Source of the DNA: Cohnella lubricantis
GTDB lineage: Bacteria; Bacillota; Bacilli; Paenibacillales; Paenibacillaceae
Assembly (NCBI RefSeq): GCF_014212015.1
Contig: NZ_JACJVN010000100.1
Span: 1-40,862 of the forward strand
DNA length: 40,862 nucleotides
Reading direction: 5' to 3'
This document shows, piece by piece, positions 1-10,600 of this stretch; the first letter of the stretch is position 1; every line of letters starts with the position of its first letter. Below the pieces are notes generated by a model, which was not told the origin of the DNA, made no database searches, and saw nothing but the letters and a program-made list of their open reading frames with translations. A program made the position numbers and the translations under genes.

Positions 1-108
1 CCGTTGATCCGATCCGTGATCGAATCGATTACGCTCGATGTTCAGTTTTCAAGGAACAAGTTCGTTGCTTATTTCTTACCTCGTTCATCGCTGCCGTTCA
101 GCGGCGAC
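1..108 (-). other. Leader of an rRNA operon that continues off the left edge
   Basis: On the minus strand, positions 60-39 read CCTTGAAAACTGAACA in context. This is the conserved element found just upstream of 16S or in the spacers of Bacillus and Paenibacillus rrn operons. It follows a good promoter (115-144). In B. subtilis an rrn operon directly follows lysS in the same orientation, which matches this position. No 16S sequence itself lies in the window. The rRNA assignment is inference from the motif and synteny. Confidence 0.6.
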
Positions 109-114
109 TTGAAT

Positions 115-144
115 AATATATCACAGCCCGCGTGCACAATGCAA
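115..144 (-). promoter_or_regulatory. Sigma-A promoter, probably of an rRNA operon
   Basis: On the minus strand a -35 TTGCAT (144-139) is followed after 18 bp by a -10 TATATT (120-115). Upstream of it are A/T tracts around 150-175 that could act as an UP element, as at strong rRNA promoters. Transcription would start near 108 and run left out of the window. Confidence 0.55.
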
Positions 145-230
145 CCTTTTCACACAGAAAAATACGAGGAAAAATCATACAGCTAGCGTTGCTATTCATG
201 CCGTCTATTCATCTATTCATATAGATAGAA

Positions 231-266
231 ACGCCCGCCCGGTCCCTTTCAGACCGAACAGGCGTC
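231..266 (-). terminator. Rho-independent terminator after lysS
   Basis: On the minus strand, 14-nt arms (ACGCCTGTTCGGTC and its partner, with several G-U pairs) enclose a short loop, followed by TTTCT. It starts 8 bp past the lysS stop codon and separates lysS from the rRNA promoter. Confidence 0.7.
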
Positions 267-274
267 TGCGCTTC

Positions 275-1804
<1,530 letters not shown>

Positions 1805-1841
1805 CTATTCCAGGTCTAACCAAAACCCCGTCTGATCGCGC

Positions 1842-1865
1842 AAAAAAGCTTCCGGAGGAAGCTTT
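1842..1865 (-). terminator. Second of two tandem terminators after greA
   Basis: On the minus strand, perfect 9-bp arms (AAAGCTTCC and GGAAGCTTT) enclose a 3-nt loop and run directly into a T6 tract. It lies 67 bp past the greA stop codon. Confidence 0.85.
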
Positions 1866-1869
1866 CAGG

Positions 1870-1891
1870 AAAAAGGCGGCCAGACCGGCCG
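1870..1891 (-). terminator. First of two tandem terminators after greA
   Basis: On the minus strand a CGGCC/GGCCG hairpin is followed by T5. It is immediately followed by the stronger hairpin at 1842-1865. The doubled termination insulates lysS from the strong greA promoter. Confidence 0.65.
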
Positions 1892-1931
1892 TTCGTGACG
1901 CCCTGCTGACCGCCATCCATTGTCGTGCGCT

Positions 1932-2411
1932 TTACTTCGTTTTGATGTCGACGATCTTGTATTGAATGATGCCCGCTGGTACGTTGACTTCAACAACTTC
2001 GCCCTTCTTCTTGCCGATAATCGTACGGCCAACCGGGCTCTCATTGGATATCTTGTTCTTCAGCGGATCGGACTCCGCCGTGCCGACGATGGTATATTCC
2101 ACTTCGTCGCCAAATTCCAAGTCTTCCACGACCACGGTCGAACCGATGCTGACTGTATCCAGATCGATCTCGTCATTGTTGATAATCCGGGCGTTGCGGA
2201 GCATCTTCTCGAGCGTAATGATTCTTCCTTCAATGAAGGCCTGCTCATTCTTCGCGTCTTCGTATTCCGAGTTCTCGCTGATGTCGCCGTAACCGATAGC
2301 GATCTTGATCCGTTCCGCTACCTCGCGGCGCTTGACCGATTTGAGGTTCTCCAGCTCTTCTTCGAGCCTTTTCAACCCGTCCGGGGTTAGAAGGACTTCT
2401 TTGTCGCTCAT
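1932..2411 (-). CDS. greA: Transcription elongation factor GreA
   Basis: GreA enters the RNA polymerase secondary channel and stimulates cleavage of backtracked transcripts. The protein is 159 aa, as usual. The N-terminal half (about 1-75) is the coiled-coil hairpin, including [20 protein letters not shown] with the acidic tip residues. The C-terminal half is the FKBP-like domain ([12 protein letters not shown]). The frame is open further upstream, but the ATG at 2411 starts the conserved [20 protein letters not shown] region and has an AGGAG site about 9 bp upstream. It is a single-gene unit with a perfect sigma-A promoter (2603-2631) and tandem terminators. Its leader is about 185 nt, long for greA. 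Confidence 0.97.
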   Translation of the reverse strand: MSDKEVLLTPDGLKRLEEELENLKSVKRREVAERIKIAIGYGDISENSEYEDAKNEQAFIEGRIITLEKMLRNARIINNDEIDLDTVSIGSTVVVEDLEFGDEVEYTIVGTAESDPLKNKISNESPVGRTIIGKKKGEVVEVNVPAGIIQYKIVDIKTK

Positions 2412-2480
2412 CTCACCGATCTCCTGTCGAGGGTATGATTTCCATGCAGATGCCTGATACGCTGCATCGACCATGTCAGC

Positions 2481-2509
2481 GGCGGAACCGCTTCCTAGCG
2501 GTTGTCGCC
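2481..2509 (-). promoter_or_regulatory. Stable hairpin in the greA 5' leader
   Basis: AACCGC and GCGGTT (6 bp) enclose a 6-nt loop, extended by GGCG/CGCC outside small internal mismatches. It lies about 70 nt upstream of the greA start, inside the predicted leader RNA. It is not followed by a T tract on the minus strand, so it is not a simple terminator. Its function is unknown. Confidence 0.4.
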
Positions 2510-2602
2510 GTTGCTAATCAATATATGGCGACGCACCTCTGCCGCATGACATTCGCATGTTCGGACAACCGATAATAGAGCCGGTCGCGAATATTGTAAA
2601 CG

Positions 2603-2631
2603 ATTATATTTCAACCCCATGGAAATGTCAA
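2603..2631 (-). promoter_or_regulatory. Consensus sigma-A promoter of greA
   Basis: On the minus strand the -35 TTGACA (2631-2626), a 17-bp spacer and the -10 TATAAT (2608-2603) match the consensus at 12 of 12 positions. The start site would be near 2596, giving a leader of about 185 nt before the greA ATG at 2411. Confidence 0.85.
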
Positions 2632-2634
2632 TTA

Positions 2635-2655
2635 GCGGAAAAGCCTGTTTTCCGC
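2635..2655. repeat. Perfect inverted repeat next to the greA -35
   Basis: GCGGAAAA and TTTTCCGC (8 bp, perfect) flank a 5-bp centre. The repeat starts 4 bp upstream of the greA -35 box. It could be an operator or an unusual terminator for the dusB operon, which ends at 2735. There is no T tract after it, which argues against a normal terminator. Confidence 0.5.
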
Positions 2656-2734
2656 AGCCAATTCACGGTCTTATCGCGGCCGGTCCATGGTCATCCCATG
2701 ATTATTCCGCGGCTACTACAAGCCCGCAGCGCGT

Positions 2735-3751
2735 TCAATGAACGAGCTGGCTGCCTTCCGCAGAAGCGTCCTGCGCCATCGCCGCAAGAGACTCGACGTA
2801 CTCCTGCAGCCGCTTCTCGACGGCGACGCGGGTCGTCATCTCCATGATCTCGTTCTTGACGCGAGCGGCATCCGGCAGCCCCTTCAGGTACCAAGCCAGA
2901 TGCTTGCGCATCTCGCGCACAGCCTGGCCTTCGCCCTTCAGGTTAATCAGCCGGTCCAGGTGCAGCATAGCGATGCGGATCTTCTCCGAAGGCTCCGGAT
3001 CCGGCAGAATCTCGCCCCGCGTCAAGTAGTGAACGGTCCGGTAGAGCATCCACGGGTTGCCGAGCGCGCCGCGCCCGATCATGACGCCGTCTACGCCGGT
3101 ATGCTCCAGCATCCGCTTCGCGTCCTCCGGCGAGAACACGTCTCCATTGCCGATGAGGGGAATGGAGAGAGCCTGCTTAACGTCCCTTAGAATATCCCAA
3201 TTCGCGTGGCCCGTATACAGCTGCTCCCGCGTGCGTCCATGCATGCTGACAGCCGCGCCCCCTGCGCGTTCGACCGCTAGGGCATTCTCGATCGCATAGA
3301 TGTGCTCGTCGTCCCAGCCGATCCGCATCTTGACGGTGACCGGCTTCTTCGCGGCGTCTACCGCATAGGAGACCATCTCATAGATCTTGTTCGGGTCGAG
3401 CAGCCATCTGGCGCCTGCGTCGCACTTCGTTACTTTCGGAACCGGGCAGCCCATGTTGATGTCGATAATGTCGGCGTTCGTGTTCTGGTCGACGAACTTC
3501 ACCGCTTCAACGAGAGACTCCTTGTCCCCTCCGAAAATCTGCAGGCTCAGCGGCTTCTCCCGCTCGTCCACGAACAGCATCTCCAGCGTGCGCGTGTTGC
3601 CGTGCAGAATCGCCTTGTCGCTGACCATCTCGGCGCAGACGAGGCCGCAGCCGAATTCCTTCGCGATCAATCGGAACGCCGGGTTGCACACGCCCGCCAT
3701 CGGCGCGAGCACGACGTTGTTATCCATTTGAACGTTGCCGATCTTCAGCAT
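2735..3751 (-). CDS. dusB: tRNA-dihydrouridine synthase DusB
   Basis: This FMN- and NADPH-dependent enzyme reduces uridines in the tRNA D-loop. The 338-aa protein is a TIM barrel with the LAPMAGVCNPAFR flavin-binding start (about 15-27), the catalytic Cys102 in NMGCPVPKVTKCDAGA, HGRTREQLYTG, and the phosphate-binding GNGDV and MIGRGALGNPW motifs. The frame is open further upstream. The ATG at 3751 is chosen because the family starts there and a GGAAGGAG site lies about 10 bp upstream. Its start overlaps the 3' end of folK by 7 bp, so it is translationally coupled and the last gene of the folate operon, the same order as in B. subtilis. Confidence 0.96.
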   Translation of the reverse strand: MLKIGNVQMDNNVVLAPMAGVCNPAFRLIAKEFGCGLVCAEMVSDKAILHGNTRTLEMLFVDEREKPLSLQIFGGDKESLVEAVKFVDQNTNADIIDINMGCPVPKVTKCDAGARWLLDPNKIYEMVSYAVDAAKKPVTVKMRIGWDDEHIYAIENALAVERAGGAAVSMHGRTREQLYTGHANWDILRDVKQALSIPLIGNGDVFSPEDAKRMLEHTGVDGVMIGRGALGNPWMLYRTVHYLTRGEILPDPEPSEKIRIAMLHLDRLINLKGEGQAVREMRKHLAWYLKGLPDAARVKNEIMEMTTRVAVEKRLQEYVESLAAMAQDASAEGSQLVH

Positions 3752-4305
3752 TCTTGTTCCAGCTCCTTCCCTGTTGCGGCTGCCTTCCGCGAAGGCGCCC
3801 ATTCTCGTATGCCTTCCCGCCTCATGGCCGCTTCCGTCGTCATCGATTCCCAAGGGAACGCCGCGTCCTTCGCCCATACGTCCCTTAGCGGCACCAACAC
3901 GAACGCCCGCTCTCCCATTCGGGGATGCGGGAGCTCAAGCTCTTCCGTCTCCAGCTTCGCGCCTTCGTAGAGGAGCAGGTCCAGATCGATGACGCGCGGC
4001 CCCCAGCGAATGTCGCGAACCCGTCCCATCTCCTGCTCGATGCCCAGCATCTCGCGAAGCAGCTGTACAGGCTCAAGAGTCGTTCCAAGAGCGACGGCCA
4101 TATTCAGAAAAGCGGGCTGCTCCGTATATCCGACCGGATCGGTCTCATAGATCCGCGAGATGCGCCTCACTTCGACACCCTGCGTATCGTTCAGGCGTCT
4201 GACGGCTTCGCGAAGCGATGCTTCCCGGTCGCCCAGATTGGCGCCAAGCGCCGCGTATGCTTCCCACACTTCGCATTCAATCCTCTGCGGGAACGACGTT
4301 GCCAT
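3745..4305 (-). CDS. folK: 2-amino-4-hydroxy-6-hydroxymethyldihydropteridine pyrophosphokinase
   Basis: FolK transfers pyrophosphate from ATP to 6-hydroxymethyl-dihydropterin, the step before FolP. The protein is 186 aa from the ATG at 4305. The family motif RWGPRVIDLDLLLY is at about 100-113, and GANLGDRE at 21-28 marks the first strand and loop. The ATG has only a distant GGAG. A GTG at 4269 has an AGAGGA site 11 bp upstream and would give 173 aa starting just before the conserved region, so the start is uncertain. It overlaps folB at its 5' end and dusB at its 3' end. Confidence 0.95.
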   Translation of the reverse strand: MATSFPQRIECEVWEAYAALGANLGDREASLREAVRRLNDTQGVEVRRISRIYETDPVGYTEQPAFLNMAVALGTTLEPVQLLREMLGIEQEMGRVRDIRWGPRVIDLDLLLYEGAKLETEELELPHPRMGERAFVLVPLRDVWAKDAAFPWESMTTEAAMRREGIREWAPSRKAAATGKELEQEC

Positions 4306-4674
4306 CGTTGTCCCGGGTTCTCCGAAGCTCTACCGTCACCCCGTCGAACGTGATGTCGAACGGCGGATTCGGCTTCGTAACCGATACGGTCGCTTCGATG
4401 ATACTAGTATACGTACCGAGCACCGCGCTTGCAATGTTTCCGGCGAGCGCTTCGATCAGCTTCACCGGCGGTCCTTGCACAATCTCCTTCACCAGCGCGT
4501 GAATCTCCGCATAGTTGACCGTGTCGTTCACATTGTCGCTTCGAGCGGCGCGGCCCAGGTCCAGACGGAGATCAAGATCGACGATAAACTTCTGGCCGAG
4601 CTTGTTCTCCTCCGGATACACCCCATGATAGCCGTAGAAAACCATCTGCCGCATCACCATTCGGTCCATCCGTC

Positions 4675-4678
<4 letters not shown>
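4277..4678 (-). CDS. folB: Dihydroneopterin aldolase
   Basis: FolB cleaves 7,8-dihydroneopterin to 6-hydroxymethyl-dihydropterin and glycolaldehyde in folate synthesis. The 133-aa protein shows the DHNA pattern: FYGYHGVYPEENKLGQKF near the N-terminus with the catalytic Tyr and Glu, VNYAEIHALVKEIVQGPPVKLIEALA in the centre with the active-site Glu, and VTVTKPNPPF-like VSVTKPNPPF near the end. It is slightly longer than the usual 120 aa. Its ATG overlaps the folP stop by 4 bp (ATGA), so translation is coupled. A start at the second Met (MDRMVMRQM) is possible. Confidence 0.95.
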
Positions 4679-5509
<831 letters not shown>

Positions 5510-5529
<20 letters not shown>

Positions 5530-6409
5530 CGTCGCTTCCCCTCTCCGCCGCCGCCCGATAATCCGTCATCAGGCTGCGGGTCATCTCTCCCGGCTCCGTC
5601 CAGGAGGAGAGCATGTTGCCGTTCGAATCCTCCAGCGCAGCCGCCGGGACCATCTCTTGAATTGAATTGGTGGTGAAGATCTCATCCGCCTCAGCCAGAA
5701 CCTCCGGCTCATACAGCCCCTCGATTGCCGGAACGCCTCTTCTCGCCGCCAGTTCCCGAACGAACGCTGCCGTGATGCCGGGCAGCGGACCTGCTTCCAG
5801 CGACGGCGTATACAGCGTGCCGTCCTTCGCCCAGAACACGTTGCTGACCAAGCCTTCCACGACGTGCCCGGCAGCGTTCAAGAACAGCCCTTCCGTTCCC
5901 GGCGCGGCCCCGCCGGCGATCAGCTCCCGCTTCGCAAGGATATTGTTCATATAATGGAAGGATTTTAACCGGACATCGCCCTCCGGGCTGCTCCGGCGCA
6001 GGCGCAGCAAGCGCAAGGTCTTGGACGCGCGTGTCTGCGGCGCGTCCGGGGCGAGCGGCTTCGCGTAGACAATCTCGCGAGGCCGCTCGTAATCGCCGGC
6101 GGGAAGTCCGACCGCGCCGGCGCCGGCCGACACCGACCAGCGGATATACGCGTCGGGGAGGCCGCTTGCTGCGAGCAGCATGGCGATCGATTCGGCCATG
6201 CGGCTGATGTCCGGGGCGTAGGCGATGCCAAGCGCCCGGCAGCCTTCCGCGAGCCGGCGGGCGTGGCGCTCGAGCAGCCAGGGCTTGCCGCCGTAGGTGC
6301 GCAGCGTCTCGAACAGGCCGATGCCATACAGAAAGCCGTGATCATAGACGGAGATCACGGCTTCCTCGCTGTTCGTTAATTGTCCGTCGATCAGCAGCGC
6401 CGGCTTCAT
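5510..6409 (-). CDS. pabC: 4-amino-4-deoxychorismate lyase
   Basis: This PLP enzyme of fold type IV splits aminodeoxychorismate into para-aminobenzoate and pyruvate. The 299-aa protein has [20 protein letters not shown] near residue 22, the Schiff-base lysine in the LKSFHYMNN region (about 162-170), and GLVSNVFW and [13 protein letters not shown] in the PLP phosphate-binding part. Branched-chain aminotransferases and D-amino-acid transaminases share this fold, but the position between pabA and folP settles the assignment. The start overlaps the pabA stop by 4 bp. Confidence 0.94.
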
Positions 6410-6987
6410 CCGCGAACGCCCGACTCATATGCCAAGAAGTTACGCAGCATGTCGAGGCCGTGTCCGGTCATGATCGATTCGGGGTGGAATTGCACGCCTT
6501 CGACGACATATTCCTTGTGCCGCAGGCCCATGATCTGCCCGTCCGCCGTCTCGGCGCTGATCTCGAGGCAGTCGGGCAGCGTGTCTCTCTTCACGACGAG
6601 GGAGTGATAGCGCGTCGCCGTGAAGGGCGACGGAATGCCCGCGAAGACGGTCTTGCCGTCATGCGTAATCTCGCTCGTCTTGCCATGCATCAGTTCATCC
6701 GCGCGGACGACGTCGCCGCCGAACGCCTGTCCGATCGACTGGTGGCCGAGGCAGACGCCCAAGATCGGAATCTCGCCCTTGAAGCGCTCGATGAGGCCGA
6801 GGCTGACGCCCGCTTCATTCGGCGTGCAGGGTCCCGGCGAGATGAGGATATGGTCCGGCTTCAAAGCCGCGATGCCGTCCAGATCAATCTCGTCGTTGCG
6901 ATAGACGCGGATCTCTTGTCCGAGCTCGCCCAGGTATTGCACCAGGTTATAAGTGAAAGAATCGTAATTGTCGATTACCAGTATCAT
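6406..6987 (-). CDS. pabA: Glutamine amidotransferase subunit of aminodeoxychorismate/anthranilate synthase
   Basis: PabA releases ammonia from glutamine for PabB. The 193-aa class I amidotransferase has the nucleophile Cys79 in GVCLGHQ, and His168 and Glu170 in QFHPES, plus the oxyanion motif [14 protein letters not shown]. In B. subtilis this single subunit also serves anthranilate synthase (TrpE), so a dual role is likely if no trpG exists elsewhere. That cannot be checked from this window. It lies 39 bp downstream of pabB and overlaps pabC. Confidence 0.95.
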   Translation of the reverse strand: MILVIDNYDSFTYNLVQYLGELGQEIRVYRNDEIDLDGIAALKPDHILISPGPCTPNEAGVSLGLIERFKGEIPILGVCLGHQSIGQAFGGDVVRADELMHGKTSEITHDGKTVFAGIPSPFTATRYHSLVVKRDTLPDCLEISAETADGQIMGLRHKEYVVEGVQFHPESIMTGHGLDMLRNFLAYESGVRG

Positions 6988-7026
6988 GCCGGTTCCCTCC
7001 CCGACGGTCAGCTGGCGAGCTCTGCA

Positions 7027-8751
7027 TCAAGCTTCGCCGCACTGCCGTTCTCCGTACTGTACCGTAAGCCAGAGCGCCTTGGCCTTGTTCATGCATTCGT
7101 GAAATTCGCGCTGCGGGTCGGAATCGATGACGATGCCCGCTCCCGCTTGAATATGGCAGATCCCGTCCTTCACCGCCATCGTGCGGATAATAATATTAAA
7201 TTCCATATTGCCCGCGTAGTCAATCCATCCGAGCGAGCCGGTGTACGGCCCCCGCCTCACCGGCTCCAGCTCCTCGATAATCTCCATCGTGCGGATCTTC
7301 GGCGCTCCCGTGATCGTCCCTCCGGGAAAAACAGCCCCCAGCACGTCGAAGGCATCCTTGCCGTGCGCCAGTCTCCCCTCCACTTGGGAGACTAAATGCA
7401 TGACATGGGAGTAGCGCTCTACCGTCAGCAGCTCCGGCACCTTCACCGATCCGTAGGCGGCTACCCGCCCCAGATCGTTGCGCTCGAGATCGACGAGCAT
7501 GATATGCTCGGCCCGCTCCTTCTCGCTGGCGAGCAGCTCGGATTCCATCGCCGCGTCCTCTTCCGGCGTGCGTCCGCGCCTTCGGGTGCCCGCGATTGGA
7601 CGCGTGCTCATGCGGCCGCCGTCCAGCTTCACGAGCAGCTCCGGCGAAGCCGAGACGAACTGGAAGTCCGGGAAGCGGAGGAAGCTCATGTACGGCGAGG
7701 GGTTGACGCGGCGCAGCCACTCATACAGCTCCTCTGGGCTGGATTGGATGGTCCGGCTCATGCGGAGGGAGAGGTTCGCTTGGAACACGTCGCCTTGCGC
7801 GATGTATTGCTGAATGCGCCGGACCGCCCGCTCGAAGTCTTCTTTGGCCGTCGCGGTGCGGATGCCTTCGGACGACTCGGCATCGTCGGCGAGCTTGCCC
7901 TTCGCCACCGCCTGCTCCATCCGGTTAACAGCTGCACGGGCAGCTTCGCTGGAGGCGGCTTGCGCAATATTGTCCCACGTTCGCTTCATCGTCTCGGCGC
8001 GGGCGGCGGCAGCCTCGTACGCCTGGAGAGCGCCCGCCCGCGAGACTGGGATGGGCGCGTGAAGGCAGCAGTAGAGCGTCTGCTGTACGTGATCGACGAC
8101 CCACAGCTCGTCCATCAGCAGGAAGGCGTAATCGGGCAGGCCTAGATCGTCCTTGGCCAGCTCCGGCAGCCGCTCCAGTGAGCGCGCGACATCGTAGCCC
8201 CAGAAGCCGACGCAGCCGCCGGCGAACGGCGGCGCTTCAGGCGCGAGCGGTGCTTGGTGGCGGCGCAGCCAGCCGCGCACCGCGTCCAGGGGCGCAGCTT
8301 CCAGCGTCTCCGTCGCAGGCGTGCTGCGTGGCTGAGCTGCGTCCGCGAAGGCCGCCGCGGGGCCGGCGGTCGCATCGGCTGGCGGTAGGCGCGACTCTGC
8401 GCATCCACCGACAGATGTGCTGGAGGCCCCCGCTTCGGCCAGGCCGCCTAATGTTGTCAGCTGCGCCCGCTTCCCCTTCCCGCGGATGACCGCCTCCGGC
8501 CGCAGGCCGAGAATGGTGTATCGCCCGCCCTTGCCGCTCTCCAGCACGAAGGCGTGGGCAGAGGCTCGTTCCCATGCTCCGCTCCACAGCGGAAGGCGGT
8601 CTTCGCCGGGCTGCAGCTGATACCTTCTCACATAGGGCAGCTTAGTGTACGGCTGGCCGTCTCCCATCCACTTCTCCCACTGCTCTCGACTCGTCAACGT
8701 CTCTTCCAAGCTGCGGCCCCCCGCTCTTGCGTTCAGAGCATTTTCTACCAT
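7027..8751 (-). CDS. pabB: Aminodeoxychorismate synthase component I
   Basis: PabB aminates chorismate to 4-amino-4-deoxychorismate with ammonia from PabA. The C-terminal chorismate-binding domain is complete: PIAGTRRRGRTPEEDAAMES, ERAEHIMLVDLERNDLGRV, SHVMHLVSQVEG, FPGGTITGAPKIRTMEIIEE and GIVIDSDPQREFHECMNKA. The N-terminal lobe carries an Ala/Pro/Thr-rich stretch at about 8305-8454 that looks like an unstructured insertion. The start is uncertain. The ATG at 8751 lies inside a TATAAT box. A TTG at 8709 has a run of G's at SD distance and would be the first usable start from that promoter. The frame also opens to a TTG at 8808 without a ribosome site. Confidence 0.93.
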   Translation of the reverse strand: MVENALNARAGGRSLEETLTSREQWEKWMGDGQPYTKLPYVRRYQLQPGEDRLPLWSGAWERASAHAFVLESGKGGRYTILGLRPEAVIRGKGKRAQLTTLGGLAEAGASSTSVGGCAESRLPPADATAGPAAAFADAAQPRSTPATETLEAAPLDAVRGWLRRHQAPLAPEAPPFAGGCVGFWGYDVARSLERLPELAKDDLGLPDYAFLLMDELWVVDHVQQTLYCCLHAPIPVSRAGALQAYEAAAARAETMKRTWDNIAQAASSEAARAAVNRMEQAVAKGKLADDAESSEGIRTATAKEDFERAVRRIQQYIAQGDVFQANLSLRMSRTIQSSPEELYEWLRRVNPSPYMSFLRFPDFQFVSASPELLVKLDGGRMSTRPIAGTRRRGRTPEEDAAMESELLASEKERAEHIMLVDLERNDLGRVAAYGSVKVPELLTVERYSHVMHLVSQVEGRLAHGKDAFDVLGAVFPGGTITGAPKIRTMEIIEELEPVRRGPYTGSLGWIDYAGNMEFNIIIRTMAVKDGICHIQAGAGIVIDSDPQREFHECMNKAKALWLTVQYGERQCGEA

Positions 8752-8778
8752 TATATCGGATGTTCTCTTCTGCACCAA
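8750..8778 (-). promoter_or_regulatory. Probable sigma-A promoter of the folate operon
   Basis: On the minus strand TTGGTG (8778-8773), 17 bp and TATAAT (8755-8750). The -10 is perfect and the -35 is half-matching. It overlaps the ATG at 8751, so if it is used, pabB must start further downstream (TTG 8709). It faces the divergent oxidoreductase gene at 8849. Confidence 0.5.
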
Positions 8779-8848
8779 TGGCGTATATCTGCGCTGTCCA
8801 AATAGCAATAATACCCATGACTGAGCAAGAGGATGGAGGAGACATGTT

Positions 8849-10369
8849 ATGACGCTGCCTACCTACCCGGAATCCTATTGGCTGGCAACGGCCTCGATGC
8901 CGGGGTTCGGCAAGCTGGACCGCGATCTGGAGACGGACATTGTCATCGTCGGCGGTGGCATTACGGGCATCACAACCGCTTATCTGCTGGCTAAGGAGGG
9001 CCGCCGCGTCGTTCTCGTCACGGCGGGGAAGCTGCTGAACGGAACGACCGGCTACACGACCGCCAAGCTGACCGCGCAGCATGATCTGATCTACGATGAG
9101 TACATCGGGCATTTCGGCGAGGAGAAGGCGAAGCGGTATTACGACGCGAATATGGACGGGCTTCAGTTCATTCGGAAGCTCGCGGAGGAGGAAGGGATCG
9201 ACTGCGATCTCGTGAAGGAAGACGCCTTCATCTACACGAACGACGATTGGAAGGTTCAAACGATCGAGCGAGAGTACCAGGCGTACGAACGTCTGGGCAT
9301 TCCCGGTTCCCTGGAGAAGAGCATTCCGCTCCCCGTTCCGTCGCTGCGGGCGGTCGTCATGAAAGGGCAGGCGCGGTTCCATCCGGTGCCTTACTTGAAG
9401 CATCTGGCGGAGAGCTTCGTACGGATGGGCGGGGTCGTCTACGAGGATACGACGGTGGATAAGGTCGAAGAGCTAGGAGATGGCTCCGTGCAAGTCACTG
9501 CCGAGGAAGGGCGAACGATCGCTTGCCGGGATGCGGTGTCCTGCTCGCATTTTCCGATACCGGACAGCGCCTTCTACTTCGCGCGGCTGCATGCCGAGAG
9601 CTCTTACGCTATTGCGGCGCGAGCGCCGGGAGAGGGAGAGCTGCCTCGCGGCATGTATCTAAGCGCAGATAAGCCGAACCGCTCGGTGCGGGCGATCACC
9701 TACGGCGGGGAGAAGCTGCTGCTGATCGGCGGCGAATCGCACAAGGTCGGGCAGAAGGAGCCCGGCTTCAAGCATTACGAAGCGCTGGAGGAGTTCGCGC
9801 GTACGGCGTTCGGCGCGACCGACATCGTCTACCGGTGGTCGGCGCAGGATTTCGAGACGACGGACAAGCTGCCGTACGTCGGGCGGGTCGCGAAGGATAA
9901 GCTGCATATCTACACGGCGACAGGGTTCCGCAAGTGGGGCATGACGACGTCGGTCGTTGCCGCGCGCATCCTGACGGACAACATCCTGAGCCGGAACAAT
10001 CCGTATGCGGATCTGTACGATCCTTCCCGCTTCCATGCGGATCCGGATCTGGCGACGCTGGCGAAGGAGAATGTCAATGTCGCCGGGAAGTTGATCGGCG
10101 GCAAGCTGGAATGGCTGCGGCGCAAGCCGGAGGATCTCGGGCCGGACGAAGGCGGCTCGGTGCGGGTGCGCGGCCGGAGGGCCGGTGCTTATCGCGCGCC
10201 GGATGGCGAGCTGTTCGTGGTAGACACGACGTGCCGGCATATGGGCTGCGAGGTGGAGTGGAACGACGGCGACCGGACGTGGGACTGCCCATGCCACGGC
10301 TCGCGGTATACGTACCGCGGCGAGGTGATCGAGGGGCCGGCGAAGAAAGATCTGGAGCGGCTGCGTTAG
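8849..10369 (+). CDS. FAD-dependent oxidoreductase with C-terminal Rieske [2Fe-2S] domain
   Basis: The 506-aa protein has an N-terminal dinucleotide-binding motif (DIVIVGGGITGITTAYLLAKEG, about 30-51) of the D-amino-acid oxidase (DAO) type. At its C-terminus is a Rieske cluster site, CRHMGC about 20 residues before CPCHGSRY, giving Cys-X-His and Cys-X2-His ligands. It resembles the YhfW-like group of B. subtilis; its substrate is unknown. The ATG at 8849 has a strong GGAGGAG site 7 bp upstream. It is transcribed divergently from pabB and interrupts the cysK-pabB adjacency seen in B. subtilis, so it looks like an insertion. No terminator was recognised after it; the following 600 bp are repeat-rich. 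Confidence 0.88.
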   Translation: MTLPTYPESYWLATASMPGFGKLDRDLETDIVIVGGGITGITTAYLLAKEGRRVVLVTAGKLLNGTTGYTTAKLTAQHDLIYDEYIGHFGEEKAKRYYDANMDGLQFIRKLAEEEGIDCDLVKEDAFIYTNDDWKVQTIEREYQAYERLGIPGSLEKSIPLPVPSLRAVVMKGQARFHPVPYLKHLAESFVRMGGVVYEDTTVDKVEELGDGSVQVTAEEGRTIACRDAVSCSHFPIPDSAFYFARLHAESSYAIAARAPGEGELPRGMYLSADKPNRSVRAITYGGEKLLLIGGESHKVGQKEPGFKHYEALEEFARTAFGATDIVYRWSAQDFETTDKLPYVGRVAKDKLHIYTATGFRKWGMTTSVVAARILTDNILSRNNPYADLYDPSRFHADPDLATLAKENVNVAGKLIGGKLEWLRRKPEDLGPDEGGSVRVRGRRAGAYRAPDGELFVVDTTCRHMGCEVEWNDGDRTWDCPCHGSRYTYRGEVIEGPAKKDLERLR

Positions 10370-10382
10370 GGGCGGAGGTAGC

Positions 10383-10512
10383 GACGGAGTGACGGAGGTC
10401 GAGGTGAAGACGGGGCCAAGGGTTGAGGCTGAGATTGAGCAAAAGAGGTCATTCGAGCAGGGACGACGGTGGAGGATGGATTGTGGTGGTGACGGAGTGA
10501 CAGAGGTCGAGG
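10383..10512. repeat. Purine-rich stretch with a 22-bp direct repeat
   Basis: A 22-bp sequence beginning GACGGAGTGAC occurs at 10383-10404 and again at 10491-10512, 108 bp apart, with one mismatch. The DNA between is G/A-rich on the plus strand. It starts right after the oxidoreductase stop codon and shows no convincing coding potential. It may be eroded coding sequence or a local duplication. Confidence 0.6.
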
Positions 10513-10600
10513 CAGAGGCAGCTGTGGAGATGGAGGCATAAGCGGAGTAAGGACAGCAGCAGCCGGAGACTGCGGCAAGAAGGCGCAATGTCGATCGGTT

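Noticed and set aside
4..186. A 60-codon open frame at the left edge
   Set aside because: It runs opposite the rRNA leader and promoter, has no ribosome site and no similarity to known proteins.
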